Origin: Leptospirales bacterium
GTDB lineage: Bacteria; Spirochaetota; Leptospiria; Leptospirales; Leptonemataceae
Direction: 5' to 3'
DNA length: 39,820 nucleotides
Assembly: GCA_019694685.1 (NCBI GenBank)
Contig: JAIBBM010000039.1
Span: forward strand, 1-39,820
The position numbers and the translations under genes are program-made. Every line of letters starts with the position of its first letter. The stretch's first letter is position 1. Below are positions 27,635 through 37,102 of this stretch, piece after piece. The notes under the pieces were generated by a model. That model made no database searches. It was not told the origin of the DNA and saw nothing but the letters and a program-made list of their open reading frames with translations.

Positions 27635-28600
27635 CTATAAGACGACAGGAAGTTGCGCATGTATGTTTCGGAACCTAATGGATTTAGGAGATGCGATGGG
27701 AGGAACTTCGCCATCGAGTTCAAAAGTGATCGGGTCGATGGGCTGGAGTAGAATTTCCTTTGTCTCAAACTGAGAAACGCCTTCCATCCCTTCCACGTGT
27801 CCCGTGTAGACTTTTCTACTGTCCAGAATCATGCGAAGCTTGCTTGTGCGACGGATGATTACGATTTCAAAAGCTCCATCATCCAGATTTCCAAACGGGG
27901 CCCATTTCATTCCTCCGCCATTGAATTTTCCATTGCACGCGAAGAAGTTGATGATGCGTTCTTCAAAATCGTGATGTCTTCCGTCTGTGTCTGTGAAAGT
28001 GATTTTTACCCGGGCCGGAGTATACTTGACGAGAGTGCTCAGTGTGTGGTAGAAAAATGCAGCCGTTCCTGCCTGAAATCTGGATGCTTTCAAATTCTTC
28101 AATACCTGACCTGCGATTCCGGCAGATGCGATATTCATGAAATAGCGAGTGTAGCCCATGGGTTCGATCGACGCTTCTCCGCAATCCACCAGACGAAACT
28201 GATTTCGCATGAGAGCTGCGGCGTAATCAGGGCTCATCGCACGGAGAGTTTTGTAGAAGTCTCCTCCGGTGCCCAGGTTGATCACGCCGAGTGGAATGTC
28301 TTTGCTCAAGCTTCGGCCTTTTTCAAAGTATCCATTCATGGCCTCGTGGATGGTTCCGTCACCGCCCGCGACCAGGATTTGTCTGTATTCGCGTTCTTTT
28401 AACGCGCGACGAACCATCTCCGTTGCATCCCCGGGGCCTCGAGTGAATTTCAGATCATAGGTGCCCAGCATTTCGCGCAATCTGACCTGGATTCTGTCGA
28501 AGTTCTGGAGAGCCTGACCTTTCGCGCTGGTTGGATTGAGAATCATCAACCGACGTGGTCCGGGTCTACCACGCAGCCATTTTTTGACAGATTCAAACAT
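27635..28600 (-). CDS. Diacylglycerol kinase-type lipid kinase (YegS/BmrU family)
   Basis: 321 residues. [12 protein letters not shown] (about 18-30) is the nucleotide-loop start of the DAGK catalytic domain, [12 protein letters not shown] near 80 is the defining GGDGT motif, and [10 protein letters not shown] near 108 is the next conserved segment (usually GTGNDFA). The C-terminal half, a beta-sandwich with [12 protein letters not shown], matches bacterial YegS/BmrU/DgkB kinases, which phosphorylate diacylglycerol or related lipids at the inner membrane face. It starts inside the last codons of mnmG (8-base overlap). The second gene of the operon; its substrate is unproven. Confidence 0.9.
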   Translation of the reverse strand: MFESVKKWLRGRPGPRRLMILNPTSAKGQALQNFDRIQVRLREMLGTYDLKFTRGPGDATEMVRRALKEREYRQILVAGGDGTIHEAMNGYFEKGRSLSKDIPLGVINLGTGGDFYKTLRAMSPDYAAALMRNQFRLVDCGEASIEPMGYTRYFMNIASAGIAGQVLKNLKASRFQAGTAAFFYHTLSTLVKYTPARVKITFTDTDGRHHDFEERIINFFACNGKFNGGGMKWAPFGNLDDGAFEIVIIRRTSKLRMILDSRKVYTGHVEGMEGVSQFETKEILLQPIDPITFELDGEVPPIASPKSIRFRNIHAQLPVVL

Positions 28601-30488
28601 GCGATTGGGCCTTTTCTGCTTCTAAAATTTTCAAATAGATCAAATCGATATCCGGTGGGTCCACACCGGAAATACGCGAGGCGGTATTTAGATCGTGAGG
28701 TCTAAATCGTTTTAGTTTTTCGCGCGCTTCTTTCTTGATTCCAGGGACTGTATCAAAATCGAAATTCGCGGGAATTGGATGGTTGGATATTCTTTCGCGT
28801 CTGTCTACTTTTTCGAGTTCGCGTTTCACATATCCAGCATACTTGATTTCCAATTCTAGAACACTTCGCTCGTCGCGCGTAAGTTCAGTGAGCTCTGGGA
28901 TAATTACTGTTAGATCTTCAATGCTGACTTCTGGCCTGCGCAAAAGTGAATCGAGTGTTTTACCAAATCCTGACTTTGGCATTTCCATGTTCTTTTTGGC
29001 AAACAGATCCGCGACTTCCTGTGTGGCGCGAATTCCCCGAGTCGAAATCAGATCGCGCATCTTTTTGATTCTTTGTCCACGATCGAGCATAGCTCTGTAC
29101 GAATCTTCTCCCAGCAGTCCCAGCTCAAACCCATATTTCATGAGTCGTTCGTCTGCATTGTCCTGTCTGAGAAGAAGTCTGTGTTCCGCGCGGCTGGTGA
29201 ACATTCTGTAGGGATCTTCTACCCCCTTGAGAACCAGATCGTCTACGAGAACACCAATGTATGCTTCTCCGCGTCCCAGGATGAAGGGAGATTCATTTCT
29301 TGATTTGCGAAGCACATTGATTCCAGCGATCATTCCCTGCGCGGCTGCCTCTTCATATCCGGTGGTTCCGTTGATCTGCCCGGCAAAAAACAAATTCTGA
29401 ATTTTGCGCGTCTCGAAAGAATGATGCAACTCTCGCGGATCGACGAAATCGTATTCAACAGCATATCCAGGGCGAATGATTTCCGCGTTTTCCATGCCGC
29501 GAATGCTTCGCACGACTTGCCATTGTACTTCTTCCGGTAGACTTGTACTTACGCCATTAAGATAAACTTCTCCTGTCTCCACACCTTCTGGTTCAATGAA
29601 TACCTGGTGGCGCTCTTTGTCTGCGAATCGTACAATTTTGTCTTCAATCGAAGGGCAATAACGTGGCCCTGTACTTTTGATCTGTCCCGAATACATGGGA
29701 CTTCTGTCTAGATTTTGCCGGATGATTTCGTGTGTCGGTGCCCCCGTATATGTAACATAACAGGAAATCTGTGGTTGCGTGATGGCGGATGTGCTGTAGG
29801 AAAAAGGAGAAGGTACTGGATCTGGTTCTTGCTCTTCCATCACACTGAGGTCCAGAGATTTTTTCAACACGCGCGGAGGAGTTCCAGTTTTCAGTCTGCC
29901 TAGTTCAAATCCGTACGCAGTCAGACAGTCAGAGAGCTTCATGGCCGATTGTTCCGCAATTCTCCCGGATCTTGCCTGATACTCTCCAATGTGAATGAGT
30001 CCCTGAAGAAAAGTTCCTGTAGTCAGAATCACATAGTCGCATTGTATTTCCTGGCCGCGACTGCAGATGATCCCACAAACTTTATGGTTCTCAATGATAA
30101 GTGAATCACAAGTATCCTGGCGGAAGCTTAGATTGGGAGTTGCTTCCAGGGTCCACTTGATATGGTTTTGATAGGCTTTTTTTTCTGCCTGTGCCCGCGG
30201 TGCCCACACTGCGGGTCCTCGTGAACGATTCAGCATTTTGAAATGGATTCCAGTCTGGTCGATCACACGGCCCATGATTCCACCAAGCGCGTCCACTTCG
30301 CGCACCATGTGTCCTTTCGCGATTCCTCCGATGGCAGGATTGCAGGACATCTGGCCGATTGTGTCCAGATTCATGGTCAGAAGAAGAGTGCGTAGCCCAC
30401 TACGTGCACAGGCATGCGCCGCTTCTGCTCCGGCATGTCCGCCGCCCACGACTACAACGTCGAAACGGGATGGAACTGGATTCGCCAT
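28593..30488 (-). CDS. mnmG: tRNA uridine-34 carboxymethylaminomethyl-modifying enzyme
   Basis: 631 residues, full length. The FAD-binding N-terminus [13 protein letters not shown], then [36 protein letters not shown], and the C-terminal [15 protein letters not shown] and [13 protein letters not shown] segments are diagnostic for MnmG (GidA). It works with the GTPase MnmE to modify the wobble uridine of certain tRNAs using FAD and a folate one-carbon unit. The usual neighbour rsmG is not here; it heads an operon with a lipid kinase, a lipoprotein and a hypothetical protein. No ribosome site is visible before the ATG. Confidence 0.97.
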   Translation of the reverse strand: MANPVPSRFDVVVVGGGHAGAEAAHACARSGLRTLLLTMNLDTIGQMSCNPAIGGIAKGHMVREVDALGGIMGRVIDQTGIHFKMLNRSRGPAVWAPRAQAEKKAYQNHIKWTLEATPNLSFRQDTCDSLIIENHKVCGIICSRGQEIQCDYVILTTGTFLQGLIHIGEYQARSGRIAEQSAMKLSDCLTAYGFELGRLKTGTPPRVLKKSLDLSVMEEQEPDPVPSPFSYSTSAITQPQISCYVTYTGAPTHEIIRQNLDRSPMYSGQIKSTGPRYCPSIEDKIVRFADKERHQVFIEPEGVETGEVYLNGVSTSLPEEVQWQVVRSIRGMENAEIIRPGYAVEYDFVDPRELHHSFETRKIQNLFFAGQINGTTGYEEAAAQGMIAGINVLRKSRNESPFILGRGEAYIGVLVDDLVLKGVEDPYRMFTSRAEHRLLLRQDNADERLMKYGFELGLLGEDSYRAMLDRGQRIKKMRDLISTRGIRATQEVADLFAKKNMEMPKSGFGKTLDSLLRRPEVSIEDLTVIIPELTELTRDERSVLELEIKYAGYVKRELEKVDRRERISNHPIPANFDFDTVPGIKKEAREKLKRFRPHDLNTASRISGVDPPDIDLIYLKILEAEKAQSHV

Positions 30489-30582
30489 ACGGTGTACAAG
30501 CTACGGGAAAGCCCTGGCCCCGTCCAGTCTAAGAGCTTTGCGCTCGACAACGCCAGGAGCAATGATTGCCTGAGTTCACCCT

Positions 30583-31554
30583 ATGCGTTATACGATCAAA
30601 AATCTTGTGTTTAAGGGCGGCGGGGTGCTGGGCGTTGCATACGCTGGTGCCGTCGAAGTCCTGTCGCGTGCTGGCATTTTAGCGGGAGTGGAGAATCTGG
30701 CAGGCACCTCTGCGGGAGCGATTGCAAGTCTACTCTTGTCTCTGCGATACGATGAAGAAACACTCAAGAAGATTTTGCTCGATCTCGATTTCAAACAGTT
30801 CACTTCCAAAGCAGAGCCACTTCGCTTCCAGGATCGATACGGATGGCATTCTACTCAGCCAGTGCGTGAATGGCTCGAAGATCAGGTACGCAAATCGCGC
30901 CAGCCGGGAGAACTTTCAGGCCGCGAAACATTTCAGGATTTCAAAGACCTTGGTTGCAGAAATATGCACGTGTTTGCGACAAATCTAAATACGCGAAGCG
31001 TGGAGGAGTTCAGTGTTCGCAGGACTCCAGAAGTCCGTGTCGTGGATGCGGTGCTTGCATCTCTTTCCATCCCGGCATACTTTCAATCATTCCAATTTCC
31101 AGATGGAAAACCAAATTCGCACATCTACGTGGACGGCGGCGCCCTCTTGAATTACCCCATCACTGCGTTCGATACTCCGGACAAAAATCGCCGCGGCGCT
31201 CTCAAAGCAAATCCGGATACAATTGGATTTCACCTGGAGCTTCTGGGCCACGAATTTCCAACGAGCGATCTGGAATTCGGAACGTTCAGTAAATGGGCGC
31301 AGACTCTTTACGAAACAGTGAAGGACGTGCAATCTACGTTGCTGTTATCTTCGCCGGAGCATATGGAAAGAACCGTCTTCATTGACAACGGAGGGATTTC
31401 TCCCATCGACTTTGAGATAACGCCAGAACAGAAGACCTGGTTGATTGAGAGCGGACGGCAAGCCACGGAGGCCTACCTTCAGCTGTATAGATATAGAAAG
31501 AGTTTTAGGTCCCGCGCGTTGAGATCCTTGATGCGGTGGAGAACAAGGCGCTGA
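30583..31554 (+). CDS. Patatin-like phospholipase
   Basis: 323 residues with a cytoplasmic-type N-terminus. The oxyanion glycine loop GGGVLGVAYAGAVE begins at about residue 11, the nucleophile elbow GTSAG (serine at about 43) follows, and the DGG motif with the catalytic aspartate is at about 186. Together these give the Ser-Asp dyad of bacterial patatins, which hydrolyse phospholipid acyl esters and turn over membrane lipid. It is divergent from mnmG with a 94-base gap. The C-terminal tail is very basic. Confidence 0.93.
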   Translation: MRYTIKNLVFKGGGVLGVAYAGAVEVLSRAGILAGVENLAGTSAGAIASLLLSLRYDEETLKKILLDLDFKQFTSKAEPLRFQDRYGWHSTQPVREWLEDQVRKSRQPGELSGRETFQDFKDLGCRNMHVFATNLNTRSVEEFSVRRTPEVRVVDAVLASLSIPAYFQSFQFPDGKPNSHIYVDGGALLNYPITAFDTPDKNRRGALKANPDTIGFHLELLGHEFPTSDLEFGTFSKWAQTLYETVKDVQSTLLLSSPEHMERTVFIDNGGISPIDFEITPEQKTWLIESGRQATEAYLQLYRYRKSFRSRALRSLMRWRTRR

Positions 31555-31628
31555 TTGCGTAGAAGTACCCTGTCTCTGGCCCGGTTTTCTGCTTGCTGTG
31601 ACACAGGACGGGGCGAGTATGAATTACG

Positions 31629-32972
31629 ATGGCTGCGCCAGAAAAACCCAGGGAGAAATTCAGACTACTGAATTCAATGCGCATTGCGCTCTCTCTTTTT
31701 TTCCTGGCACTCGCACTGCGCGAATCGCATCCGAACTTTCTGTACTTCATTGTAGCACATCTGGTTTTCTCGCTCGTGTGGATTCTGTTCGTTGAAATGG
31801 ATCGACTGCCGCGTGGAAGATGGATTGGATACATCCCCGCAACTCTAGACATTGGTGCGGTGACCGTTGCGCTGTTATTGACCGGGCATGCTCGATCGCC
31901 TCTGGTCGCAGGTTACTTCGGGCTGGCTGCTATTTCTTCTACTCTTCAAAATCGAACATTTGGTCTGTATGTTGCCTGTCTCTCTGTGATTTCGTATGCG
32001 GCAGCCAGTGCCGGCGTTACATTCGGATGGCTCACTTCCATAGATGTTCTGGCAGAAGGACCACAGACTATTTCGCCTGCGGGCATTCTCGTCTACACGT
32101 TGCTGGTGGCGATTGGGCTTACGATCGTTCACACAGTTTGTTTTCAATTTGTAAATTCGAATCGCAGAATATTAGGAGAAGCGAATCTTCTGCTGGAAAA
32201 AGTCGCGATGCAAGAGGAGCAGCTGCGTTTGCGCAACGCGCAGATGGAACAGGACCTGGATCTGGCGCGAAGCATTCACTTTCGCCTTCTGCCAGAAAGC
32301 CTTCCGGAAATTCCAGGACTTACATTTGCAACGCTCTATGTTCCTCAAGACAAAGTGGGAGGAGATCTATACGACATTCGCCGCAACGGTGATTCGCTGG
32401 AGATATTCGTTGTAGATGTGAGCGGGCACGGAGTATCGAGTGCTTTTCTGGCTGCGATCTTCCGTGTGTCCATGGAGTCTGCGGATAGAAGCAATCCCGC
32501 TGCGTTTCTTTCTTCCATGAACGAAATTTTCTTCGATCGATCTTTCACTGGATTCTTTCTCACTGCTTTCTACGGCGTACTCGATCTTCGCAGCCTTACT
32601 CTTCGTTTTGCGCGCGCTGGCCATCCTCATCCTCTACTGGTACGCAACGGCCAGGTTCAGGAAGTGGCGGGGAAAGGCGGAATGATGGGAATCATGCGCC
32701 AGCTGGTTCTGGAAGACGCAACGCTTCAACTGCGCAAAGGCGATCGATTGATGGTCTACACGGACGGAATCCCGGAATATCAGACATCCGACGGCGTTTT
32801 GTTCGGAGAAGAGAATCTATATTCGGTTTTAATCGAAGGGCAGAATGAGCCCGTTTCGAGACTCCCCACCTTGCTTCTCTCTCGATTGGGCGAATTTGCG
32901 CAGGATAGAAGTGCCGAAGATGACATGACCATGGTCGTTTTTGATATCAGCTCCGATTTCAAACTCTCCTGA
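31629..32972 (+). CDS. Membrane-anchored SpoIIE-type PP2C serine phosphatase
   Basis: 447 residues. About residues 15-180 hold six hydrophobic helices, then a coiled-coil linker (LLLEKVAMQEEQLRLRNAQMEQDL) and a PPM/SpoIIE catalytic domain. All acidic metal ligands are in place: VGGDLYD, VDVSGHG, YTDG and EDDMT. It should dephosphorylate an anti-anti-sigma-type partner in response to a membrane signal. It shares architecture with the frameshifted phosphatase at 8743-10238 but is not a close copy. The region before ATG (GGGGCG) is a weak ribosome site. Confidence 0.92.
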   Translation: MAAPEKPREKFRLLNSMRIALSLFFLALALRESHPNFLYFIVAHLVFSLVWILFVEMDRLPRGRWIGYIPATLDIGAVTVALLLTGHARSPLVAGYFGLAAISSTLQNRTFGLYVACLSVISYAAASAGVTFGWLTSIDVLAEGPQTISPAGILVYTLLVAIGLTIVHTVCFQFVNSNRRILGEANLLLEKVAMQEEQLRLRNAQMEQDLDLARSIHFRLLPESLPEIPGLTFATLYVPQDKVGGDLYDIRRNGDSLEIFVVDVSGHGVSSAFLAAIFRVSMESADRSNPAAFLSSMNEIFFDRSFTGFFLTAFYGVLDLRSLTLRFARAGHPHPLLVRNGQVQEVAGKGGMMGIMRQLVLEDATLQLRKGDRLMVYTDGIPEYQTSDGVLFGEENLYSVLIEGQNEPVSRLPTLLLSRLGEFAQDRSAEDDMTMVVFDISSDFKLS

Positions 32973-33012
32973 AAAAGGCTTCCCGTTCGGCGCGCTACGC
33001 TGAGATTCGCTC

Positions 33013-34221
33013 ATGCCTCAAAAGGTTGCCATCACCGGCATCGGTCAGACTAGAACCAGACTCAAAAGAAAAGATGTGAATTTCCCTGAGCTCATGGGAG
33101 AAGCAGCACAGCTTGCCTTGCAAGACGCAGGGTTAAATGCAGAGGATATTGATCTGGTCCTTTATGGAAGCGGACCCGAAATGTTCGAAGGCGTAGGCGA
33201 ACCAGAACTCTGGGGCGCGGACAATACGTTTGGCGTTTTTCGTCCACACTATCGCATCCAGACTGGCGGAACAGTAGGTGGTTCCACCACGATCGCCGGT
33301 TGGTACATGGTAAACTCTGGATTGGCGAATAACGTTCTAGTTGTTTCTGGAAATAAATTAGGAGAATCATCGGTTCAAAAAGGTTTGAGCCTTGTGTATT
33401 CTCCCACCATGGGTCGGGACTTTGCTGCCGGTGCTCCTTCTGCCGTTGCCAATCAGACGCGCATTTATATGAACAAGTATCCGGAAGCGAAAGAAGAGCA
33501 ATTCGCGCGCGTTGGAACCATGATGCGCAAGAATGCTCTGAACAATCCGAATGCTGCGCTCAAACTTCCTCAGATTTCAGAAGAGATGATGATGAACATG
33601 GCATGGCTTTCTACTCCGTTTCGTCTTCTGGATTCTTGCCCGACGAGCGACGCCGCCTGTGCGATGGTCCTTCAGGGAGAAAAGAATGCAGAAGCAAACG
33701 ATCGCCCGCGAGCGTGGATTCAGGCAGTGTCAGCTGTTTCAGATGGAGTGAACTACATCAATCGCGACTGGTCGGATCCGATTGCTCTCAAGAAAGCGGC
33801 GCAAAATTGTTATAAGGCCGTCGGCATTACAAAGCCTCTCGAAGAATTGGACGTAGTGGAAATTTACGATGCATTCACAAGCCAGCATCTGATCTGGTAT
33901 GAAGGACTTGGACTATGCGCTCCAGGGAGAGCGGGCCCTGATTTGATTGAAACTCGCGCCACCAGTATGACAGGCCAGCTTCCGGTGAATCCGAGCGGCG
34001 GTGTCTTGTCCAACAATTCCATCGGCGCCTCCGCGATGATTCGTCAGGCAGAAGTTGCTCTTCAATTGATGGGCCGTGCAGGGGACAGGCAGGTGGCGAA
34101 TGCAGAGGTCGGTCTCGCGCACGGATGGGGCGGTGCCATTCAGTTCCACGTTGTCATGATCATGAGCAAGGAAAAAGAAATTCAGGAATCGTTCCGCAAA
34201 CGCAAAGAGAAAGGACGTTAG
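33013..34221 (+). CDS. Thiolase-like protein lacking the usual catalytic residues
   Basis: 402 residues of thiolase (SCP2/Ltp-type) fold: start VAITGIGQT, the segment LDVVEIYDAFTSQHLIWYEGLGLC near 278, and VNPSGG near 320. The nucleophile position in Ltp-type thiolases (N-N-C-S-T-G-S) reads Q-T-G-G-T-V-G-G-S here, so the Cys is missing. The GHP motif of the C-terminal half is NNSIG, and the C-terminal Cys region is AHGWGG. It should therefore not carry out normal thiolysis. Ltp2-type relatives are retro-aldolases that need a DUF35 partner, and the next gene is DUF35. Reaction unknown. Confidence 0.88.
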   Translation: MPQKVAITGIGQTRTRLKRKDVNFPELMGEAAQLALQDAGLNAEDIDLVLYGSGPEMFEGVGEPELWGADNTFGVFRPHYRIQTGGTVGGSTTIAGWYMVNSGLANNVLVVSGNKLGESSVQKGLSLVYSPTMGRDFAAGAPSAVANQTRIYMNKYPEAKEEQFARVGTMMRKNALNNPNAALKLPQISEEMMMNMAWLSTPFRLLDSCPTSDAACAMVLQGEKNAEANDRPRAWIQAVSAVSDGVNYINRDWSDPIALKKAAQNCYKAVGITKPLEELDVVEIYDAFTSQHLIWYEGLGLCAPGRAGPDLIETRATSMTGQLPVNPSGGVLSNNSIGASAMIRQAEVALQLMGRAGDRQVANAEVGLAHGWGGAIQFHVVMIMSKEKEIQESFRKRKEKGR

Positions 34222-34229
34222 GCGATCAT

Positions 34230-34679
34230 ATGGAAGTAAAAGTACTCGAAGGCAAGATCGAAAACGATTACAAATGGAATCCGGGCACGGCAGTTGGTCG
34301 TTTTTTGACCCAGATGCGTGAGAAGGAAATTCTCGCGGTTAGATGCACAAAGACTTCGAAAGTGTTTCTACCGCCGCAATCCTGGTCTCCGTACGGCAAT
34401 ATTAAGATGGATCGCTTCATTCCCATCACGGCAGAGCCAAAACTCGGAGCAGGCACGATTGTGTATCAGGCTCCCTGGAACATGCCAGAAGATCTCAAAC
34501 CACCCTATATGCTCGCGGGCATCTCATTCGCAGGCGCGGACAGCGACCTGATTCATCTTGTGGTGGCACCGGAGGCAGATCTCAAAGCCCTCAAACCGGG
34601 AGACAGGTTGCGCGCTGTCTGGAAAGCAGAGACCACAGGAACCATCCGCGACATTCTGTATTTTGAACCTGTGAAGTGA
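34230..34679 (+). CDS. Stand-alone DUF35 OB-fold acyl-CoA-associated protein
   Basis: 149 residues. Residues 20-60 match the DUF35 N-terminal helix and rubredoxin-like ribbon (RCTKTSKVFLPPQSWSP), but only one of the four zinc cysteines is present, so the ribbon is degenerate. The remainder is an OB fold ending YFEPV. DUF35 proteins sit beside thiolase-like enzymes and complete their active sites or tether CoA substrates, as in the Ltp2/ChsH2 pair and the archaeal thiolase/HMG-CoA synthase complex. The start at 34230 is eight bases past the thiolase stop, with AAGGA some 13 bases upstream. Confidence 0.86.
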   Translation: MEVKVLEGKIENDYKWNPGTAVGRFLTQMREKEILAVRCTKTSKVFLPPQSWSPYGNIKMDRFIPITAEPKLGAGTIVYQAPWNMPEDLKPPYMLAGISFAGADSDLIHLVVAPEADLKALKPGDRLRAVWKAETTGTIRDILYFEPVK

Positions 34680-34688
34680 TCGGCTGAA

Positions 34689-34985
34689 TTAGAGATCGTA
34701 TTCCGCGATCAGGGTTCTGGCCTTTACAGCCTGTTCGAAGTATGCGGATCGAACTTTCTTATAATCCGGGTTCGAGAAGAAAGCGTCCCGTGAGATACGG
34801 TCGGGAAAATTCAAAGCAAATACCCTGTTGATCGGATGAGTCGCTTCTCTTTGCAGTGCCTCGCTCACCTTGAAATCGTAACGAAAGCGGCCTCCGAACG
34901 ATTTCAGAATCGGACTCATTCCGGCACGGTATGCAGAATACGCCTCCTCATCTCCAATGTCCATGGCTACCATCATTTCAAACAT
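34689..34985 (-). CDS. DUF1330-like small protein (dimeric alpha/beta barrel)
   Basis: About 98 residues from MFEMMVAMDI. Residues 5-35 (a beta strand, then DEEAYSAYRAGMSPILKSFGGRF) and the ending SNPDYKKVRSAYFEQAVKARTLIAEYD follow the DUF1330/EthD pattern of a ferredoxin-like dimer. Such proteins are small enzymes or binding proteins of uncertain role. A longer start to 35018 is possible; neither has a ribosome site. It is convergent with the DUF35 gene and sits inside the thiolase/ligase locus in the opposite direction, hinting at a linked role. Confidence 0.7.
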   Translation of the reverse strand: MFEMMVAMDIGDEEAYSAYRAGMSPILKSFGGRFRYDFKVSEALQREATHPINRVFALNFPDRISRDAFFSNPDYKKVRSAYFEQAVKARTLIAEYDL

Positions 34986-35089
34986 ACGCCAGAGACGTTG
35001 AGTGTGAGGCAGAGTCAAGCATCGCCTACATTCACGGGTTCCTTTGAAAAAGGACGTGACTGCCTGAGGACGAATCCCATGTTTTCGAA

Positions 35090-37102
35090 ATGGCAGTCAG
35101 TCAAGACATCATCTGTCCTTTTCAAACAGTTCCTTCTCTTCTAGAAGCACGCGCGAAGGAGACTCCGCAAAAACCATATCTCATTTTTCAGGAAGAAGAA
35201 GTAAGCTATTCCCAATTTCGCTCTTCTGTTCGTAAGATGGCGGCACACTTTCAAACTACGGGAGCAGGCCACGGATCGAGAGTTGCCATTCTCATCCCGA
35301 ACTCGGATCACTTTTTGTATTGTTACTTTGGTGCCATGGAAGCAGGACTCGCCGCCGCGACACTCAATACACTTTTGAAGGCAGAGGAACTCGAATTTAT
35401 CATCAACGATTGCGAAGCAGAAATACTGTGCACCACGCCTCACTACAGAAAACTTCTGGATCCTGTTTTTGAAAACTTAAAGAATATCAAGCATGTGATC
35501 TTCACTGAACCTGGGGATTTGCCTCATTCCGCTCTCATCGGAGATATTCTCAAAGGAAATGCGGAATACTCTGATCCAAATGTGACTGCTGCTGACGATG
35601 CGGCTATGATTTACACGTCTGGGACCACGGGCCATCCAAAGGGCGTGGTGTTGACGCACTCCAATGTGATGTACAATAGCTATGTGGCACCGCGCTTCAT
35701 TGATCTCCAGGCGGCGGACGTGTCGCTGTGCATCATGCCTCTTTTTCACGTGAACGCGCAAATTGCGTCCATGCTCGCCACCATGCAGGCAGGCGCTACC
35801 GTTGTACTCGAAGAAATGTTCAAGCCAAGGACATTCATCAAGACACTCAAGAAGCATCGTTGCACTACATTCAGCGGCGTACCTACCATTTTCAATTTCT
35901 TGAATGAAATGAAGGAAGCGGAAGGGGAAGATCTCAGCTTCTTGAAAGCCTGTATTTGCGGCGCCGCTCCTATGCCGGTAGAAGTCTTTCAAACGTTTGA
36001 ACGTAAGTTTGGCGCGAAGATCATCGAAGGTTATGGCCTTTCGGAAGGCACCTGTGTCTCGTCTTTGAACCCGTTAAACGGCGTTCGAAAGATCGGCTCT
36101 ATTGGAATTCCAATTGATGGCCAGGATATGAGCATCTGGGACGATGATGCCAACGAGATGCCCGCAGGACAAACTGGCGAAATTGTAATCAAAGGCCCAA
36201 ACGTGATGAAGGAGTACTATCGTAATCCTGAAGCAACTGCTAAGACGCTTCACAATGGCTGGCTCAGGACAGGGGATCTTGGCTATCGCGATCAGGACGG
36301 TTACTATTTCATTGTAGGGCGCAAGAAAGAAATGATCATTCGCGGCGGAGAGAATATTTACCCGCGCGAAATCGAAGAAGTTCTCTATGAAAATCCGGAG
36401 GTGCAGGATTGCGCAGTGGTTGGACTGCCCGACAAGAAATACGGAGAAGAGGTAGCCGCTTTTATTATTTTGAAGGGCGGATCTTCCGCAGACGAGAAAA
36501 CCATCAAGAGCTACTTACGCGCCAAAATTGCAGACTTCAAACGACCACGCATCATCGAAATCGTAACTGAGTTGCCGCGCACTGCGACAGGAAAGATCCA
36601 AAAGAACAAAATCATTGAAGAGTTTGTAGGCAACCAGGAACTGATATCGCGTGTAAATGGCAAGGTCTTGATTCCGTACCGCTGGGTGTATGGAAAAGCG
36701 CTTTCGCGTTTCTACACGGGGCTTCGCGAAGAAGGAAAATTTTACGGCACCGCTCGCAAAGGTTGCGAAAAATGCAATGGTGCAGTACAGCTGCCGCCCA
36801 AATCATTTTGCGGACTCTGTCATGAAGAATGCAACGACTGGGTAGAAGTGCCCAATCGCGGAGTGGTGGAGAGTTTCACTACAGTTTACATGGAATTTCC
36901 GGGCCAGCCAACAAAACCGCCCTACACTTACGGGTACATCAAAATGGAAGGCACGGCTACCCATCTCTATCACATGATTCGCGAAATTGAAGAGAAGGAC
37001 ATTCACATTGGTTTGAAGGTAGAAGCAGTGTGGGCTCCGGTTGAAAATCGTCGCGGAAATTTGCACGACATTCAGTACTTTAGACCTCTGGGTGCAGGTT
37101 GA
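35090..37102 (+). CDS. Acyl-CoA synthetase fused to a DUF35 zinc-ribbon/OB domain
   Basis: 670 residues. About residues 1-515 are an ANL ligase: YTSGTTGHPKGV near 175, GYGLSEGT, TGDLGY, GRKKEMIIRGGENIYP, and the catalytic Lys502 of PRTATGK. It activates a carboxylic acid to an acyl-CoA via an acyl-adenylate. Residues about 550-670 are DUF35, with an intact zinc ribbon (Cys559, Cys562, Cys574, Cys577) and an OB fold ending IQYFRPLG. The fusion suggests the acyl-CoA is handed to the thiolase-like enzyme encoded upstream. The substrate cannot be told from sequence. ATG without a clear ribosome site. Confidence 0.9.
   Translation: MAVSQDIICPFQTVPSLLEARAKETPQKPYLIFQEEEVSYSQFRSSVRKMAAHFQTTGAGHGSRVAILIPNSDHFLYCYFGAMEAGLAAATLNTLLKAEELEFIINDCEAEILCTTPHYRKLLDPVFENLKNIKHVIFTEPGDLPHSALIGDILKGNAEYSDPNVTAADDAAMIYTSGTTGHPKGVVLTHSNVMYNSYVAPRFIDLQAADVSLCIMPLFHVNAQIASMLATMQAGATVVLEEMFKPRTFIKTLKKHRCTTFSGVPTIFNFLNEMKEAEGEDLSFLKACICGAAPMPVEVFQTFERKFGAKIIEGYGLSEGTCVSSLNPLNGVRKIGSIGIPIDGQDMSIWDDDANEMPAGQTGEIVIKGPNVMKEYYRNPEATAKTLHNGWLRTGDLGYRDQDGYYFIVGRKKEMIIRGGENIYPREIEEVLYENPEVQDCAVVGLPDKKYGEEVAAFIILKGGSSADEKTIKSYLRAKIADFKRPRIIEIVTELPRTATGKIQKNKIIEEFVGNQELISRVNGKVLIPYRWVYGKALSRFYTGLREEGKFYGTARKGCEKCNGAVQLPPKSFCGLCHEECNDWVEVPNRGVVESFTTVYMEFPGQPTKPPYTYGYIKMEGTATHLYHMIREIEEKDIHIGLKVEAVWAPVENRRGNLHDIQYFRPLGAG

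Noticed and set aside
27797..28402. A 201-codon plus-strand frame opposite the lipid kinase
   Set aside because: The minus strand holds a good GGDGT kinase; the plus frame has no start signal or recognisable motif.
33013..34221. Ordinary acetyl-CoA acetyltransferase
   Set aside because: All three catalytic positions of thiolases are replaced, so a normal thiolase call would be misleading.
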